Below, piece by piece: positions 1-7,804 of a stretch of DNA of 12,890 nt. Position 1 is the stretch's first letter. Every line of letters begins with the position of its first letter. Below the pieces are notes generated by a model, which saw nothing but the letters and a program-made list of their open reading frames with translations, ran no database searches and had not been told where the DNA came from. Source of the DNA: an uncultured Ruminococcus sp. Its GTDB lineage: Bacteria; Bacillota; Clostridia; Oscillospirales; CAG-272. The position numbers and the translations under genes are program-made. Location: the NCBI GenBank assembly GCA_902791785.1, contig CADAXH010000020.1, forward strand, positions 1 to 12,890, read 5' to 3'.

Positions 1-3000
1 GGCTCATACGGAAACTGGGAAATTATTCAGCCGGCTCACGGAACAGAATACGGAATAAGACGCAGACACTGTCTGTACTGTGACGCATATGAAGATTACT
101 GGTATGTGGACACAGACTACAGCACATTCTTTAAGGATAAGTATGTGAAGTACCAGCAGACATACGGCGGAATGCTGACAAATAATGAAAGGTATTACAG
201 CTTCGAAGACGGATCCGGAAATACCGTTTACATCTACGGAGTACAGTACAGATACAGCTACAGTTCGGGAAACGACGGCGGGCAGACATACATCTTCATG
301 TTCGTTGACGACGGAAATCCTGAGAATATCAAGCCAATTTATCTTTCAAAGTCCAGAGGAGAAAATTTCAGGGAATATGTGTGGGCAGCTTACGGCTACG
401 CCTATGATCTGAACGGCTGGATAGAGGCAATAGACAGCCCTGACTTTGCCCTTGAAAAGGATATTTCAGGCGTTACAATCGGAAACCTCATGGGACAGAG
501 GGCATCTCTTCTCGTATCCTGGGGAGACGACTGGAAGAACATATTCAACTCATATAAAATCAGAGCGGACCAGGATCCGAATTCATTCCTTACTTCAAAA
601 GACAATCCTGAATTCAAAAGGTGGTTCATTGAGTACGACAACATGACGTCTTGCCAGACGAGCGTCTATGTCGGAAAGGATGAACAGGAAAACTACATAT
701 ACAACAGATATGGCGGTTTTGACAATACAGTCATTTTCAGAAGATGGGTTTCGGGCGACGGCAATAATAAACAATTTGACGAAATCACGGTAGACAGAAA
801 CACCGGTGTCGTCATAGCGAAATACACCGGGACAACAGCATACAGTACGCAGAATTATGTACAGTACTACAGGGACGTTGTCTCAAAAGACGCTTATGAT
901 GCGCTCGACGAGTTTGCACAGCAGGGTCATGTATGCGCAGACAACATCCTGACCGAATTAAAGGATTTCTGCACTGAACAGGCTAGAAACAGCTTTACAA
1001 ACCTGACTCTTGTGCCGCCGACCAATCCTTCGAATGTAAGGATTATTGTAAACGGAAGCTACACTGCAAGTCCGAACTGGTTCAGTACAAACAACAACGG
1101 AAACGTTATAGGTGTAGGCACCAATCTGACATTGACATACAACGGAAAGACGGACGACGGATACGTGTTTGACCGCTGGGAAATGTATGATTTCCACGCA
1201 AAGAAATGGGTTGTAATAGGCCTGAGCACTTCCATCACTATAAACACATCTGCCAAACCGTTCACGGAAGCTGTGGTAATCAAGTGCGTTGACCACTATC
1301 AGGAGCCTGTCGGAGAGAAATACACGGTAACAGTCCAGGACGGCTACTTCACGATCAGGAACAGCTACGACAGTCACGCATCAGGTGAACAGGTGACTGA
1401 AGGAACACTGATTCAGCCTTATATCAACTGGGAAAATGTTCCCGAAGGCAAAGATTTTGACTCATGGCAGGTCTTTGAAGGCGGAGTTTACACAACCCCG
1501 GTATACGATACAAATTACAGCAGCTACATACCTGTGACCAAGGATATAACACTTGTACCAAAATATGTCGATGCCAAACTGTATCTTGAAGCCTATGGCG
1601 AAAACGGAAATGTGAAGTACAATGATGAATTCTATTACGGAGAATCATTCACGGTCAATTCCGAAATCACCCTGACGACAGAAGGATATGACGGATACGA
1701 ATATTTCTACGGCTGGTTTGTTGTGGATTATTCAGACAAAACCGGAGAGAAAAAGATTCTTGTCAGCACGGATGCAACATATACATTCACATTTACGGGA
1801 CAGAAACTGATCGCAAGGTGGGGAGATACACCCGAACCTCTACCTGATTATCACGACATAGATGTTATAGGAGGATTCGGATACACATACAGTTTAGAAG
1901 GTGATTCAATCTTTGTCACTTCCATAAGAGTGGGAGTCGGTAGCGAAATTCAGCTGATTGAAGATCCTGAATCGGACAACGGAATAGATCTGTGGAAACT
2001 CACAGGTGACTTTGACGCCGAGAATCATTATGAGGACGAATGCACCGCATATGACGGCGGATTCGGTTACTTCTACATGAGAGACTGTCAGGAAATGCCT
2101 GTGCATCTTACAATCACAGGAAACGGAGCACCGAAAGTTGTCCTGACTTACACCGAAACGTCAGGAAAGCTCGGCAGCGACATTGCAACTGAGGTTTCAG
2201 TCACAAAGAATCCGGGCTTCAACCACCTCGAATTCACTTTGAGTCCGGGTTACAAGGTAACAATTGTATCTCTGGCAAACGGAACACTTGTGTCTGAATT
2301 CACACAGGAAGGCGACAAATACATCTGGAATTCCGAAGAGGATGTCACTGATACCGGAGTTCTGTTCATAGTTACTGCGAAATCCTCTTACGCAGGAAGC
2401 GCATATATAAGATTAAACAATGTTGAATGTCACGCAAAAGGTGACGAAAAGAGAGTGGTAAGCGGACAGGATATATATTTTGATTCATACAACGCATACA
2501 CAGTCACATGGAAAAACTACGACGGAACAATCCTTGAAGAGGATGCTGACGTACAGGAAGGCACAATGCCGGTTTATGACGGAGCAACTCCGTTCAGGGA
2601 AGCAGGTGCAGGATCCACATACACATTCAAAGGCTGGACTCCGGAGGTTGCAGAAGTCAGCGGAAATGCTGTATACACTGCAGTGTTTGAACTGACCACA
2701 GCCAAATACACAGTAACATGGAAGAATTCCGACGGAACGGTGCTTGAAACAGACACCGGCGTTGAAGGCGGAACAACTCCCGTGTACAACGGACAGACTC
2801 CGGTAAAAGCTGCAACAGCGCAGTATACATATACATTCAAGGGCTGGGACAAGACGGTTGTTCCCGTAACAGGCGATGTGACATACACTGCAACATATAC
2901 CCAGACTGTCAACAAATACACTGTAACCTGGAAAAACTACGACGGCACAGTGCTTGAGACAGACACGGGCGTAGCATACGGAACAACACCGACATATAAC

Positions 3001-5817
3001 GGACAGACTCCCGAAAAAGCATCTGACGCCCAGTACACATACACATTCCTCGGATGGGACACCACTGTAAGTTCAGTCAAGGGAAATGTGACATATACCG
3101 CAGTATTCTCATCGGGATTAAACTCATACACAGTTACCTGGAAGGATTATGACGGATCGGTTCTCGAAACAGACACAGGCGTCGGATACGGTGCGACACC
3201 GGAATATAACGGAACAGCTCCGTCGAGAAGCGCAACTGCAGAATTTACATATACATTTGCAGGCTGGACCCCGACAGTAAGTTCAGTGACGGGAGACGTG
3301 ACATACACTGCAGCATATTCTTCAGTCAAGAACACATACACAGTCACATGGAAAAACTATGACGGCACAGTGCTTGAGACAGACACCGGAGTGGAATACG
3401 GAACAACTCCTACTTATGATGGAGCAGAGCCTAGCAAAGCTTCAACAGTCCAGTACACATACACATTCGATGGCTGGAATACTGAAGTCGGAACCGTGAC
3501 CGGAACCACTGTATACACGGCAACATTCGCTGAATCATTGAGAAAATATGTCGTTACATGGATAAATGACGACGACACTGTCCTCGAAACCGATTCAGGT
3601 GTCGAATACGGTACTGTTCCGACATTTGACAGCACAACACCAACTAAAGCTCCGACAGCTCAGTACACATATACATTCAACGGCTGGGACAAGACTGTTG
3701 AATCTGTATCGGGCGATGCTACATACAAGGCTACATATACCCAGTCAACAAACACATACACCGTTACATGGCAGAACTATGACGGCACAGTGCTTGAGAC
3801 AGACACGGGTGTAGAATACGGAGTGACACCGACCTATAACGGACAGAATCCCGAAAAAGCAGGCGACGCCCAGTACACTTACACATTCAAAGGATGGACG
3901 GAGACTGTAATACCTGTTTCCGGAAATGTCACTTATACGGCAGCATTCAGTTCCACCGTGAACAAGTACAAGATTGTATGGAAAAACTATGACGGAACAA
4001 TCCTTGAGACAGACGAGAACATCGAATACGGAAAGACTCCCGTATACAACGGAATGACTCCGACAAGGGCTACGGAAGGCACAACGGATTATGTCTTCAC
4101 AGGATGGTCCCCGGCAGTCAGCACAGTTGTCGGAAACGTCGAATACACAGCACAGTACAACGGACAGGCAAACGCATTCACCGTTACATGGAAGAATTAT
4201 GACGGAACAGTTCTCAGAACGGACGTAAACGTTCCGAAGGGAACAGTGCCGAGCTATCAGGCGGAATCCATGCCTGAAAGGGCTGCAGACGCCGAGTTCA
4301 CATACAGATTCTCGGGCTGGTCTCCTCAGGTGTCAGGACTGACATCGGATATGACATATACGGCAACATTCACCCAGACAAAGAGAACATATACCGTCAC
4401 ATGGAAAAACCATGACGGCACAGTCCTGAATACGGAAAGCTATGAGTACGGAACAACTCCTTCCTTTAAGGGAAATCCTCCTCAGAAAGTTTCTGAGACA
4501 AGCCTGACGAGATATGACTTTACGGGCTGGACGCCGGTAGTGTCAACAGTAACAGGTGACGCTGTATACACGGCAACATTCTCCGAAGTTCCTGCTGGAT
4601 ACACTGTAAAATGGGTCAACTGGGACGGAACAGTCCTTGAGACTGATTCGAATGTTTCAAGCGGAACAACACCGACCTACAACAGTGCAACACCTGTAAG
4701 GGAAACCAGTGCAAGATACAGCTATGTATTTGCAGGATGGTCTCCTCAGATTTCATCTGTGTCAAGTGACATTACATACACTGCAGTCTTTGCTGCAACG
4801 GAACTTGAATACACGGTAACATGGAAGAATTATGACGGAACCGTTCTGCTTGTTCAGACAGGAGTTACGTACGGAACGACGCCAGATTACAACGGAAACA
4901 TTATGCCGTCAAGACCGAGTGACGAGACCCACGAATACATGTTCGTAGGCTGGACTCCTTCAATCACAACAGTCAAAGGCGACGTTACATACACGGCTAA
5001 ATCCCAGGAAAAGAACATATCTGTAGTCACTGAAACTACGGAAACAACGGAAACAACCGAGGTTACGGAAACGTCCGAGACCACAGAGACGACCGAAATC
5101 ACGGAGACAACTGAGACGACAGATATAACCGAGACAACGGAACAGACAGAGACTACGGAAGTCACAACTGAAGAGACAACCGAAGCAACCACAACAGAAG
5201 ACATCGTAACTGTTGAAACCACAGAGGAAACAACAACTGAGGAAGTCACAACCATAGCAGAGACTACCGAAGTTGTTATCGAAGACGGAAACAAGAAGAT
5301 CGTCATCTCCAATGTCGTCATAAGCGATGAACTCGCCAAGGCGGGATTCACTTCACAGCAGGACGTTGAAGACAAAATCAGGGAAGTTGTTTCAACACTT
5401 GAAAACTATTCGGACGAGAACATCAGCATTTTCGATGTTCAGATGTTTGTAAGTTTCGACGGCGGAAAAACATATGTCGAAATGACTCTCGACAACATTC
5501 CTGAAGAGGGTGTTACACTGACTCTCAGTTACCCTGACGGAATTGATCCCGACAAATTCGACTTTACCGTACTTCACATGCTCGGAGAAGACTCCGGAGA
5601 CAAAAAAGCGGGTGACGTTGAAACACTTACTCCGACTAAGACGGACAAGGGACTTGTAATAGTAGTGAAGAGCCTGTCCCCGTTCGCAATCACATGGAAG
5701 GAAGCTCCGGCAGCTCAGCAGGCTTCACTGACATGGCTCTGGATACTGCTCATATGCCTGGCAGCAGCCGCAATTGCAGTTGCAGTTGTATTGGTTATAA
5801 GAAAAAAGAAGGCTTAA
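1..5817 (+). CDS. Giant repeat-rich surface protein, membrane-anchored (5' end outside window)
   Basis: The reading frame is open from base 1 to the TAA at 5815-5817, giving 1,938 visible residues. A GTG at 106 is the first in-frame start but has no good ribosome site, and the frame upstream reads as protein, including a Cys motif (RRRHCLYCD) like those in other Firmicutes surface proteins. So the true start lies before the window. Going along the protein: an unrecognised region (about 1-1010); modules resembling Gly-Trp beta-repeat (Flg_new_2-like) domains (about 1024-1830); a further beta-rich stretch (1850-2110); a possible cohesin-like sandwich (about 2128-2480); twelve ~70-residue repeats (2497-5019); a Glu/Thr spacer (about 5020-5275); a folded domain (about 5281-5700); one membrane helix (about 5728-5800) ending RKKKA. 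No LPXTG motif or dockerin is visible. The likely role is adhesion or a structural surface stalk; this is inferred from architecture, and no catalytic motif was recognised. Confidence 0.9.
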   Translation, partial: GSYGNWEIIQPAHGTEYGIRRRHCLYCDAYEDYWYVDTDYSTFFKDKYVKYQQTYGGMLTNNERYYSFEDGSGNTVYIYGVQYRYSYSSGNDGGQTYIFMFVDDGNPENIKPIYLSKSRGENFREYVWAAYGYAYDLNGWIEAIDSPDFALEKDISGVTIGNLMGQRASLLVSWGDDWKNIFNSYKIRADQDPNSFLTSKDNPEFKRWFIEYDNMTSCQTSVYVGKDEQENYIYNRYGGFDNTVIFRRWVSGDGNNKQFDEITVDRNTGVVIAKYTGTTAYSTQNYVQYYRDVVSKDAYDALDEFAQQGHVCADNILTELKDFCTEQARNSFTNLTLVPPTNPSNVRIIVNGSYTASPNWFSTNNNGNVIGVGTNLTLTYNGKTDDGYVFDRWEMYDFHAKKWVVIGLSTSITINTSAKPFTEAVVIKCVDHYQEPVGEKYTVTVQDGYFTIRNSYDSHASGEQVTEGTLIQPYINWENVPEGKDFDSWQVFEGGVYTTPVYDTNYSSYIPVTKDITLVPKYVDAKLYLEAYGENGNVKYNDEFYYGESFTVNSEITLTTEGYDGYEYFYGWFVVDYSDKTGEKKILVSTDATYTFTFTGQKLIARWGDTPEPLPDYHDIDVIGGFGYTYSLEGDSIFVTSIRVGVGSEIQLIEDPESDNGIDLWKLTGDFDAENHYEDECTAYDGGFGYFYMRDCQEMPVHLTITGNGAPKVVLTYTETSGKLGSDIATEVSVTKNPGFNHLEFTLSPGYKVTIVSLANGTLVSEFTQEGDKYIWNSEEDVTDTGVLFIVTAKSSYAGSAYIRLNNVECHAKGDEKRVVSGQDIYFDSYNAYTVTWKNYDGTILEEDADVQEGTMPVYDGATPFREAGAGSTYTFKGWTPEVAEVSGNAVYTAVFELTTAKYTVTWKNSDGTVLETDTGVEGGTTPVYNGQTPVKAATAQYTYTFKGWDKTVVPVTGDVTYTATYTQTVNKYTVTWKNYDGTVLETDTGVAYGTTPTYNGQTPEKASDAQYTYTFLGWDTTVSSVKGNVTYTAVFSSGLNSYTVTWKDYDGSVLETDTGVGYGATPEYNGTAPSRSATAEFTYTFAGWTPTVSSVTGDVTYTAAYSSVKNTYTVTWKNYDGTVLETDTGVEYGTTPTYDGAEPSKASTVQYTYTFDGWNTEVGTVTGTTVYTATFAESLRKYVVTWINDDDTVLETDSGVEYGTVPTFDSTTPTKAPTAQYTYTFNGWDKTVESVSGDATYKATYTQSTNTYTVTWQNYDGTVLETDTGVEYGVTPTYNGQNPEKAGDAQYTYTFKGWTETVIPVSGNVTYTAAFSSTVNKYKIVWKNYDGTILETDENIEYGKTPVYNGMTPTRATEGTTDYVFTGWSPAVSTVVGNVEYTAQYNGQANAFTVTWKNYDGTVLRTDVNVPKGTVPSYQAESMPERAADAEFTYRFSGWSPQVSGLTSDMTYTATFTQTKRTYTVTWKNHDGTVLNTESYEYGTTPSFKGNPPQKVSETSLTRYDFTGWTPVVSTVTGDAVYTATFSEVPAGYTVKWVNWDGTVLETDSNVSSGTTPTYNSATPVRETSARYSYVFAGWSPQISSVSSDITYTAVFAATELEYTVTWKNYDGTVLLVQTGVTYGTTPDYNGNIMPSRPSDETHEYMFVGWTPSITTVKGDVTYTAKSQEKNISVVTETTETTETTEVTETSETTETTEITETTETTDITETTEQTETTEVTTEETTEATTTEDIVTVETTEETTTEEVTTIAETTEVVIEDGNKKIVISNVVISDELAKAGFTSQQDVEDKIREVVSTLENYSDENISIFDVQMFVSFDGGKTYVEMTLDNIPEEGVTLTLSYPDGIDPDKFDFTVLHMLGEDSGDKKAGDVETLTPTKTDKGLVIVVKSLSPFAITWKEAPAAQQASLTWLWILLICLAAAAIAVAVVLVIRKKKA
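2497..5019 (+). repeat. Twelve tandem 210-base repeats encoding ~70-residue beta modules
   Basis: Units begin at 2497, 2707, 2917, 3127, 3337, 3547, 3757, 3967, 4177, 4390, 4600 and 4810. Every spacing is 210 bases except one of 213. Each unit reads roughly YTVTWKNYDGTVLETD, then GTTPTYNG, then YTYTFxGW, then GDVTYTATF. This resembles the Listeria-Bacteroides / InlB B-type repeats common in surface proteins of gut Firmicutes; the assignment is by pattern, not by search. Units 2 to 7 are most alike, while units 8 to 12 have drifted more. Units 2-3 and 6-7 are especially similar, pointing to a block duplication. Confidence 0.93.
5032..5166 (+). repeat. Nine-base Glu-Thr-Thr repeat tract (spacer)
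   Basis: Fifteen consecutive nine-base units encode Glu-Thr-Thr or close variants (EVT, ETS, EIT, DIT, EQT). The Thr/Glu-rich character continues less regularly to about 5275. Thr codons vary freely (ACA, ACG, ACC, ACT), so amino-acid composition rather than the DNA repeat itself seems to be kept. It is probably an extended, possibly glycosylated, stalk between the repeats and the membrane-proximal domain. Confidence 0.9.
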
Positions 5818-5827
5818 AAATACACAT

Positions 5828-5866
5828 TGCAGGCTGATCAGTACAGCCGGCACGGAAAACAGTTTT
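5828..5866 (+). terminator. Weak terminator candidate after the surface protein gene
   Basis: TGC-A-GGCTG (5828-5836) can pair with CAGCC-G-GCA (5844-5852), with one A-G mismatch and a seven-base loop. A run of four T follows only at 5863-5866, eleven bases after the stem. The stem is modest and the T run is displaced, so termination here is doubtful. No better terminator is visible in the 114-base gap (5818-5931), and no convincing -35/-10 pair was found there. Confidence 0.25.
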
Positions 5867-5885
5867 AAAAATTCAAATTAAGCTC

Positions 5886-5911
5886 CTGTAAGGCGTGAAA
5901 ACGCCGTACAG
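5886..5911 (+). promoter_or_regulatory. GAAA-loop hairpin in the leader of the STAS-ligase gene
   Basis: CTGTAAGGCGT (5886-5896) pairs with ACGCCGTACAG (5901-5911) through a stem of eleven positions with one A-G mismatch, closed by a GAAA tetraloop at 5897-5900. The stem ends six bases before the ribosome site GGGAGGAG (5918-5925). No T run follows, so it is not a standard terminator. It could stabilise the message 5' end, mark a processing site, or influence translation start. Function is inferred from position only. Confidence 0.45.
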
Positions 5912-5931
5912 CAGTATGGGAGGAGAAGCAA

Positions 5932-7803
5932 GTGAAGGTCAATTCAATATTTGAAGAAGGAAGAATGACAATACAGATCGATGGAAGCATCGATTCAATA
6001 ACGTCTTCTGAATTACACAAAGAATTATCTGTTCTGGAAATCGAAAAGGCCGATGAAGTCGAATTGGATTTTTCCAGGGCGCACTACATATCTTCCGCAG
6101 GGCTGAGAGAACTTCTTGTTCTTCAGAAAAGATTCGGCAAGAAAAAACTGAAGATTCGCAATGCGGATTCAAACGTGCTCGAGATTCTGAGCGTCACAGG
6201 GTTTGACAACATCTTTGACATAGCCGGCGCATCAGCAGACGAACTCGATTATTCACTGTATTCATTCAAGGAGTTCCTGTCAAGAAAAGTTCAGAACCAT
6301 CAGGATGAAATAATCCTCAATGACACGTTCTCCGACTGGAGCTGGAAGGATCTTGACAGGGCATCGGATATTATTGCAGAAGACCTGATTCAGCTCGGTG
6401 CAAAGAAAGGGTCTCATATAGCAATCTGCGGAGGCAACAGCCTTAACTGGATCGCAACTTTCTACGCCATTCAGAAAATAGGCGCAATGGCCATTCTGGT
6501 TAATCCTTTGCTGAAGGGAAACGAAATATGCTTTTTGTCCCACGCGGGCGACATAGAGTTTTTCTGCCACGGAATCGGCCCATGGCTGAGAGATGATCCC
6601 GTTTCATTCCTGAAAGAGATCACCGATCCGTCAAAATCCAGAATCCAGAAGCTGTATGACATGACAAGACCTGTTGACATCAGGCAAAGGGAAATATCCG
6701 GCATAGCAATGAACTTCCTCTCTTCAATCCAGGTGAGGAATGACGACCCGTGCGTCATGATTTTCACATCCGGTTCAACAGGCGTTCCGAAGGGTGTGCT
6801 GTTATCCTCATATAACATGCTCAAGGCAGCCAAGTGCGGAACCGAGGTAATGGAAAAACAGGATAATGACGTCATGTGCCTTGTTCTGCCGCTGTTCCAC
6901 ATATTCGGGCTTGTTGCATCACTGACCATGGCTCTTCTCAGCGACATGAAAGTCGTGCTGGCGCCTCGCGTCAAACCCGATTCAATCATTGAGATTACCG
7001 AAAAGTATCATTGTACAGTGCTTATGTCGGTTCCGACCCTCCTGCTTGGAATGGCAGCTTCACCGGAGTATTCTCCTGAAAAGATCAGTTCACTGAGGTT
7101 CTGCGGAATCGGCGGAGCGCCCATTGGCGAGACTCAGATCCTGTTCCTGCAGAAGCAGTTCCCGAACACCTCATTTGCAATAGTTTACGGTCTGAGTGAA
7201 ATGAGTCCCGTTTCTTTTACAAGGAAAGGTGACACAGTGGAACATATCACCAAAACCGTAGGTCAGCCAATCGATCTGATCAGACTGAAAATCCAGGACG
7301 TAGAGACAAAAGAAGAATGCGAAACGGGCAAAGTCGGAGAAATACTGATCAAAGGCGAATTTCTTATGTCGGGCTATTACAAGACGCCGATTGAAAAACA
7401 GGATTTTGATAACGAAGGATGGTTCCACACGGGCGATCTCGGATATCTGGACGAAGAGAACTATATCCATTTCGAAGGCAGAAAGAAGGAACTGATCATC
7501 CGCGGAGGAGAGAACATATTCCCGGGTGAGATCCGTGACATCGCAAGCAAATACAAAGACGTGTTCGCTGCGCAGATAATCGGACTGCCGGATGATTATT
7601 TCGGAGAGATCGTCGGATGCGCGCTGGTGCTTAAGGAAAACGTATCTTTCAACGAAGAAGACTTTAAAAACTATCTGAAAGAGTATCTTGCTCCGCATAA
7701 GATACCTTCCTGCATACATATTTATGACGCATTCCCGCTTCTGGCAAACGGCAAGGTCGACATGCTGACCCTGAAAAAAGATATGATCGAGAGGGGCAGA
7801 TAA
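5932..7803 (+). CDS. STAS domain fused to acyl-CoA synthetase-type adenylating enzyme
   Basis: This 623-residue cytoplasmic protein starts at GTG 5932, six bases after GGGAGGAG (5918-5925). Residues 1-105 form a STAS domain of the anti-sigma-factor-antagonist type: DFSRAHYISSAGLREL (46-61) matches the signature region, and Ser55 sits where SpoIIAA-type proteins are phosphorylated. After a linker of about ten residues, 112-623 is a full-length ANL-superfamily enzyme: nucleotide loop FTSGSTGVPKG (278-288), YGLSE (419-423), HTGD (499-502), GRKKELIIRGGEN (516-528), and the C-terminal NGKVD with catalytic-type Lys608. All core motifs look intact, so it should adenylate a carboxylic acid and transfer the acyl group to a thiol, CoA or a carrier protein. 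The substrate cannot be read from sequence. A STAS domain fused to a ligase is unusual; it may gate activity or recruit a partner. The gene sits one base before a membrane acyltransferase gene, suggesting a shared pathway. Confidence 0.93.
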   Translation: MKVNSIFEEGRMTIQIDGSIDSITSSELHKELSVLEIEKADEVELDFSRAHYISSAGLRELLVLQKRFGKKKLKIRNADSNVLEILSVTGFDNIFDIAGASADELDYSLYSFKEFLSRKVQNHQDEIILNDTFSDWSWKDLDRASDIIAEDLIQLGAKKGSHIAICGGNSLNWIATFYAIQKIGAMAILVNPLLKGNEICFLSHAGDIEFFCHGIGPWLRDDPVSFLKEITDPSKSRIQKLYDMTRPVDIRQREISGIAMNFLSSIQVRNDDPCVMIFTSGSTGVPKGVLLSSYNMLKAAKCGTEVMEKQDNDVMCLVLPLFHIFGLVASLTMALLSDMKVVLAPRVKPDSIIEITEKYHCTVLMSVPTLLLGMAASPEYSPEKISSLRFCGIGGAPIGETQILFLQKQFPNTSFAIVYGLSEMSPVSFTRKGDTVEHITKTVGQPIDLIRLKIQDVETKEECETGKVGEILIKGEFLMSGYYKTPIEKQDFDNEGWFHTGDLGYLDEENYIHFEGRKKELIIRGGENIFPGEIRDIASKYKDVFAAQIIGLPDDYFGEIVGCALVLKENVSFNEEDFKNYLKEYLAPHKIPSCIHIYDAFPLLANGKVDMLTLKKDMIERGR

Positions 7804-7804
7804 T

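Noticed and set aside
2574..3635. Series of short minus-strand frames in the repeat array
   Set aside because: They recur with the 210-base period, as expected of shadows of the coding repeats.
2497..5019. Regular repeats as a CRISPR array
   Set aside because: The repeats are 210 bases, continuous, coding throughout and diverged; there are no short identical repeats with unique spacers.
4887..5375. Long minus-strand open frame rich in Val-Val-Ser
   Set aside because: It is the mirror of the Glu-Thr-Thr tract; no ribosome site or protein-like composition supports it.
5856..5866. AAAACAGTTTT dyad as an operator
   Set aside because: It is a short AT-rich palindrome with no clear promoter next to it; such dyads occur by chance.
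5818..5931. Promoter for the STAS-ligase gene
   Set aside because: No -35/-10 pair at 16-18 base spacing was found, nor a convincing sigma-B or sigma-28 type site; co-transcription with the upstream gene or an atypical promoter remains possible.
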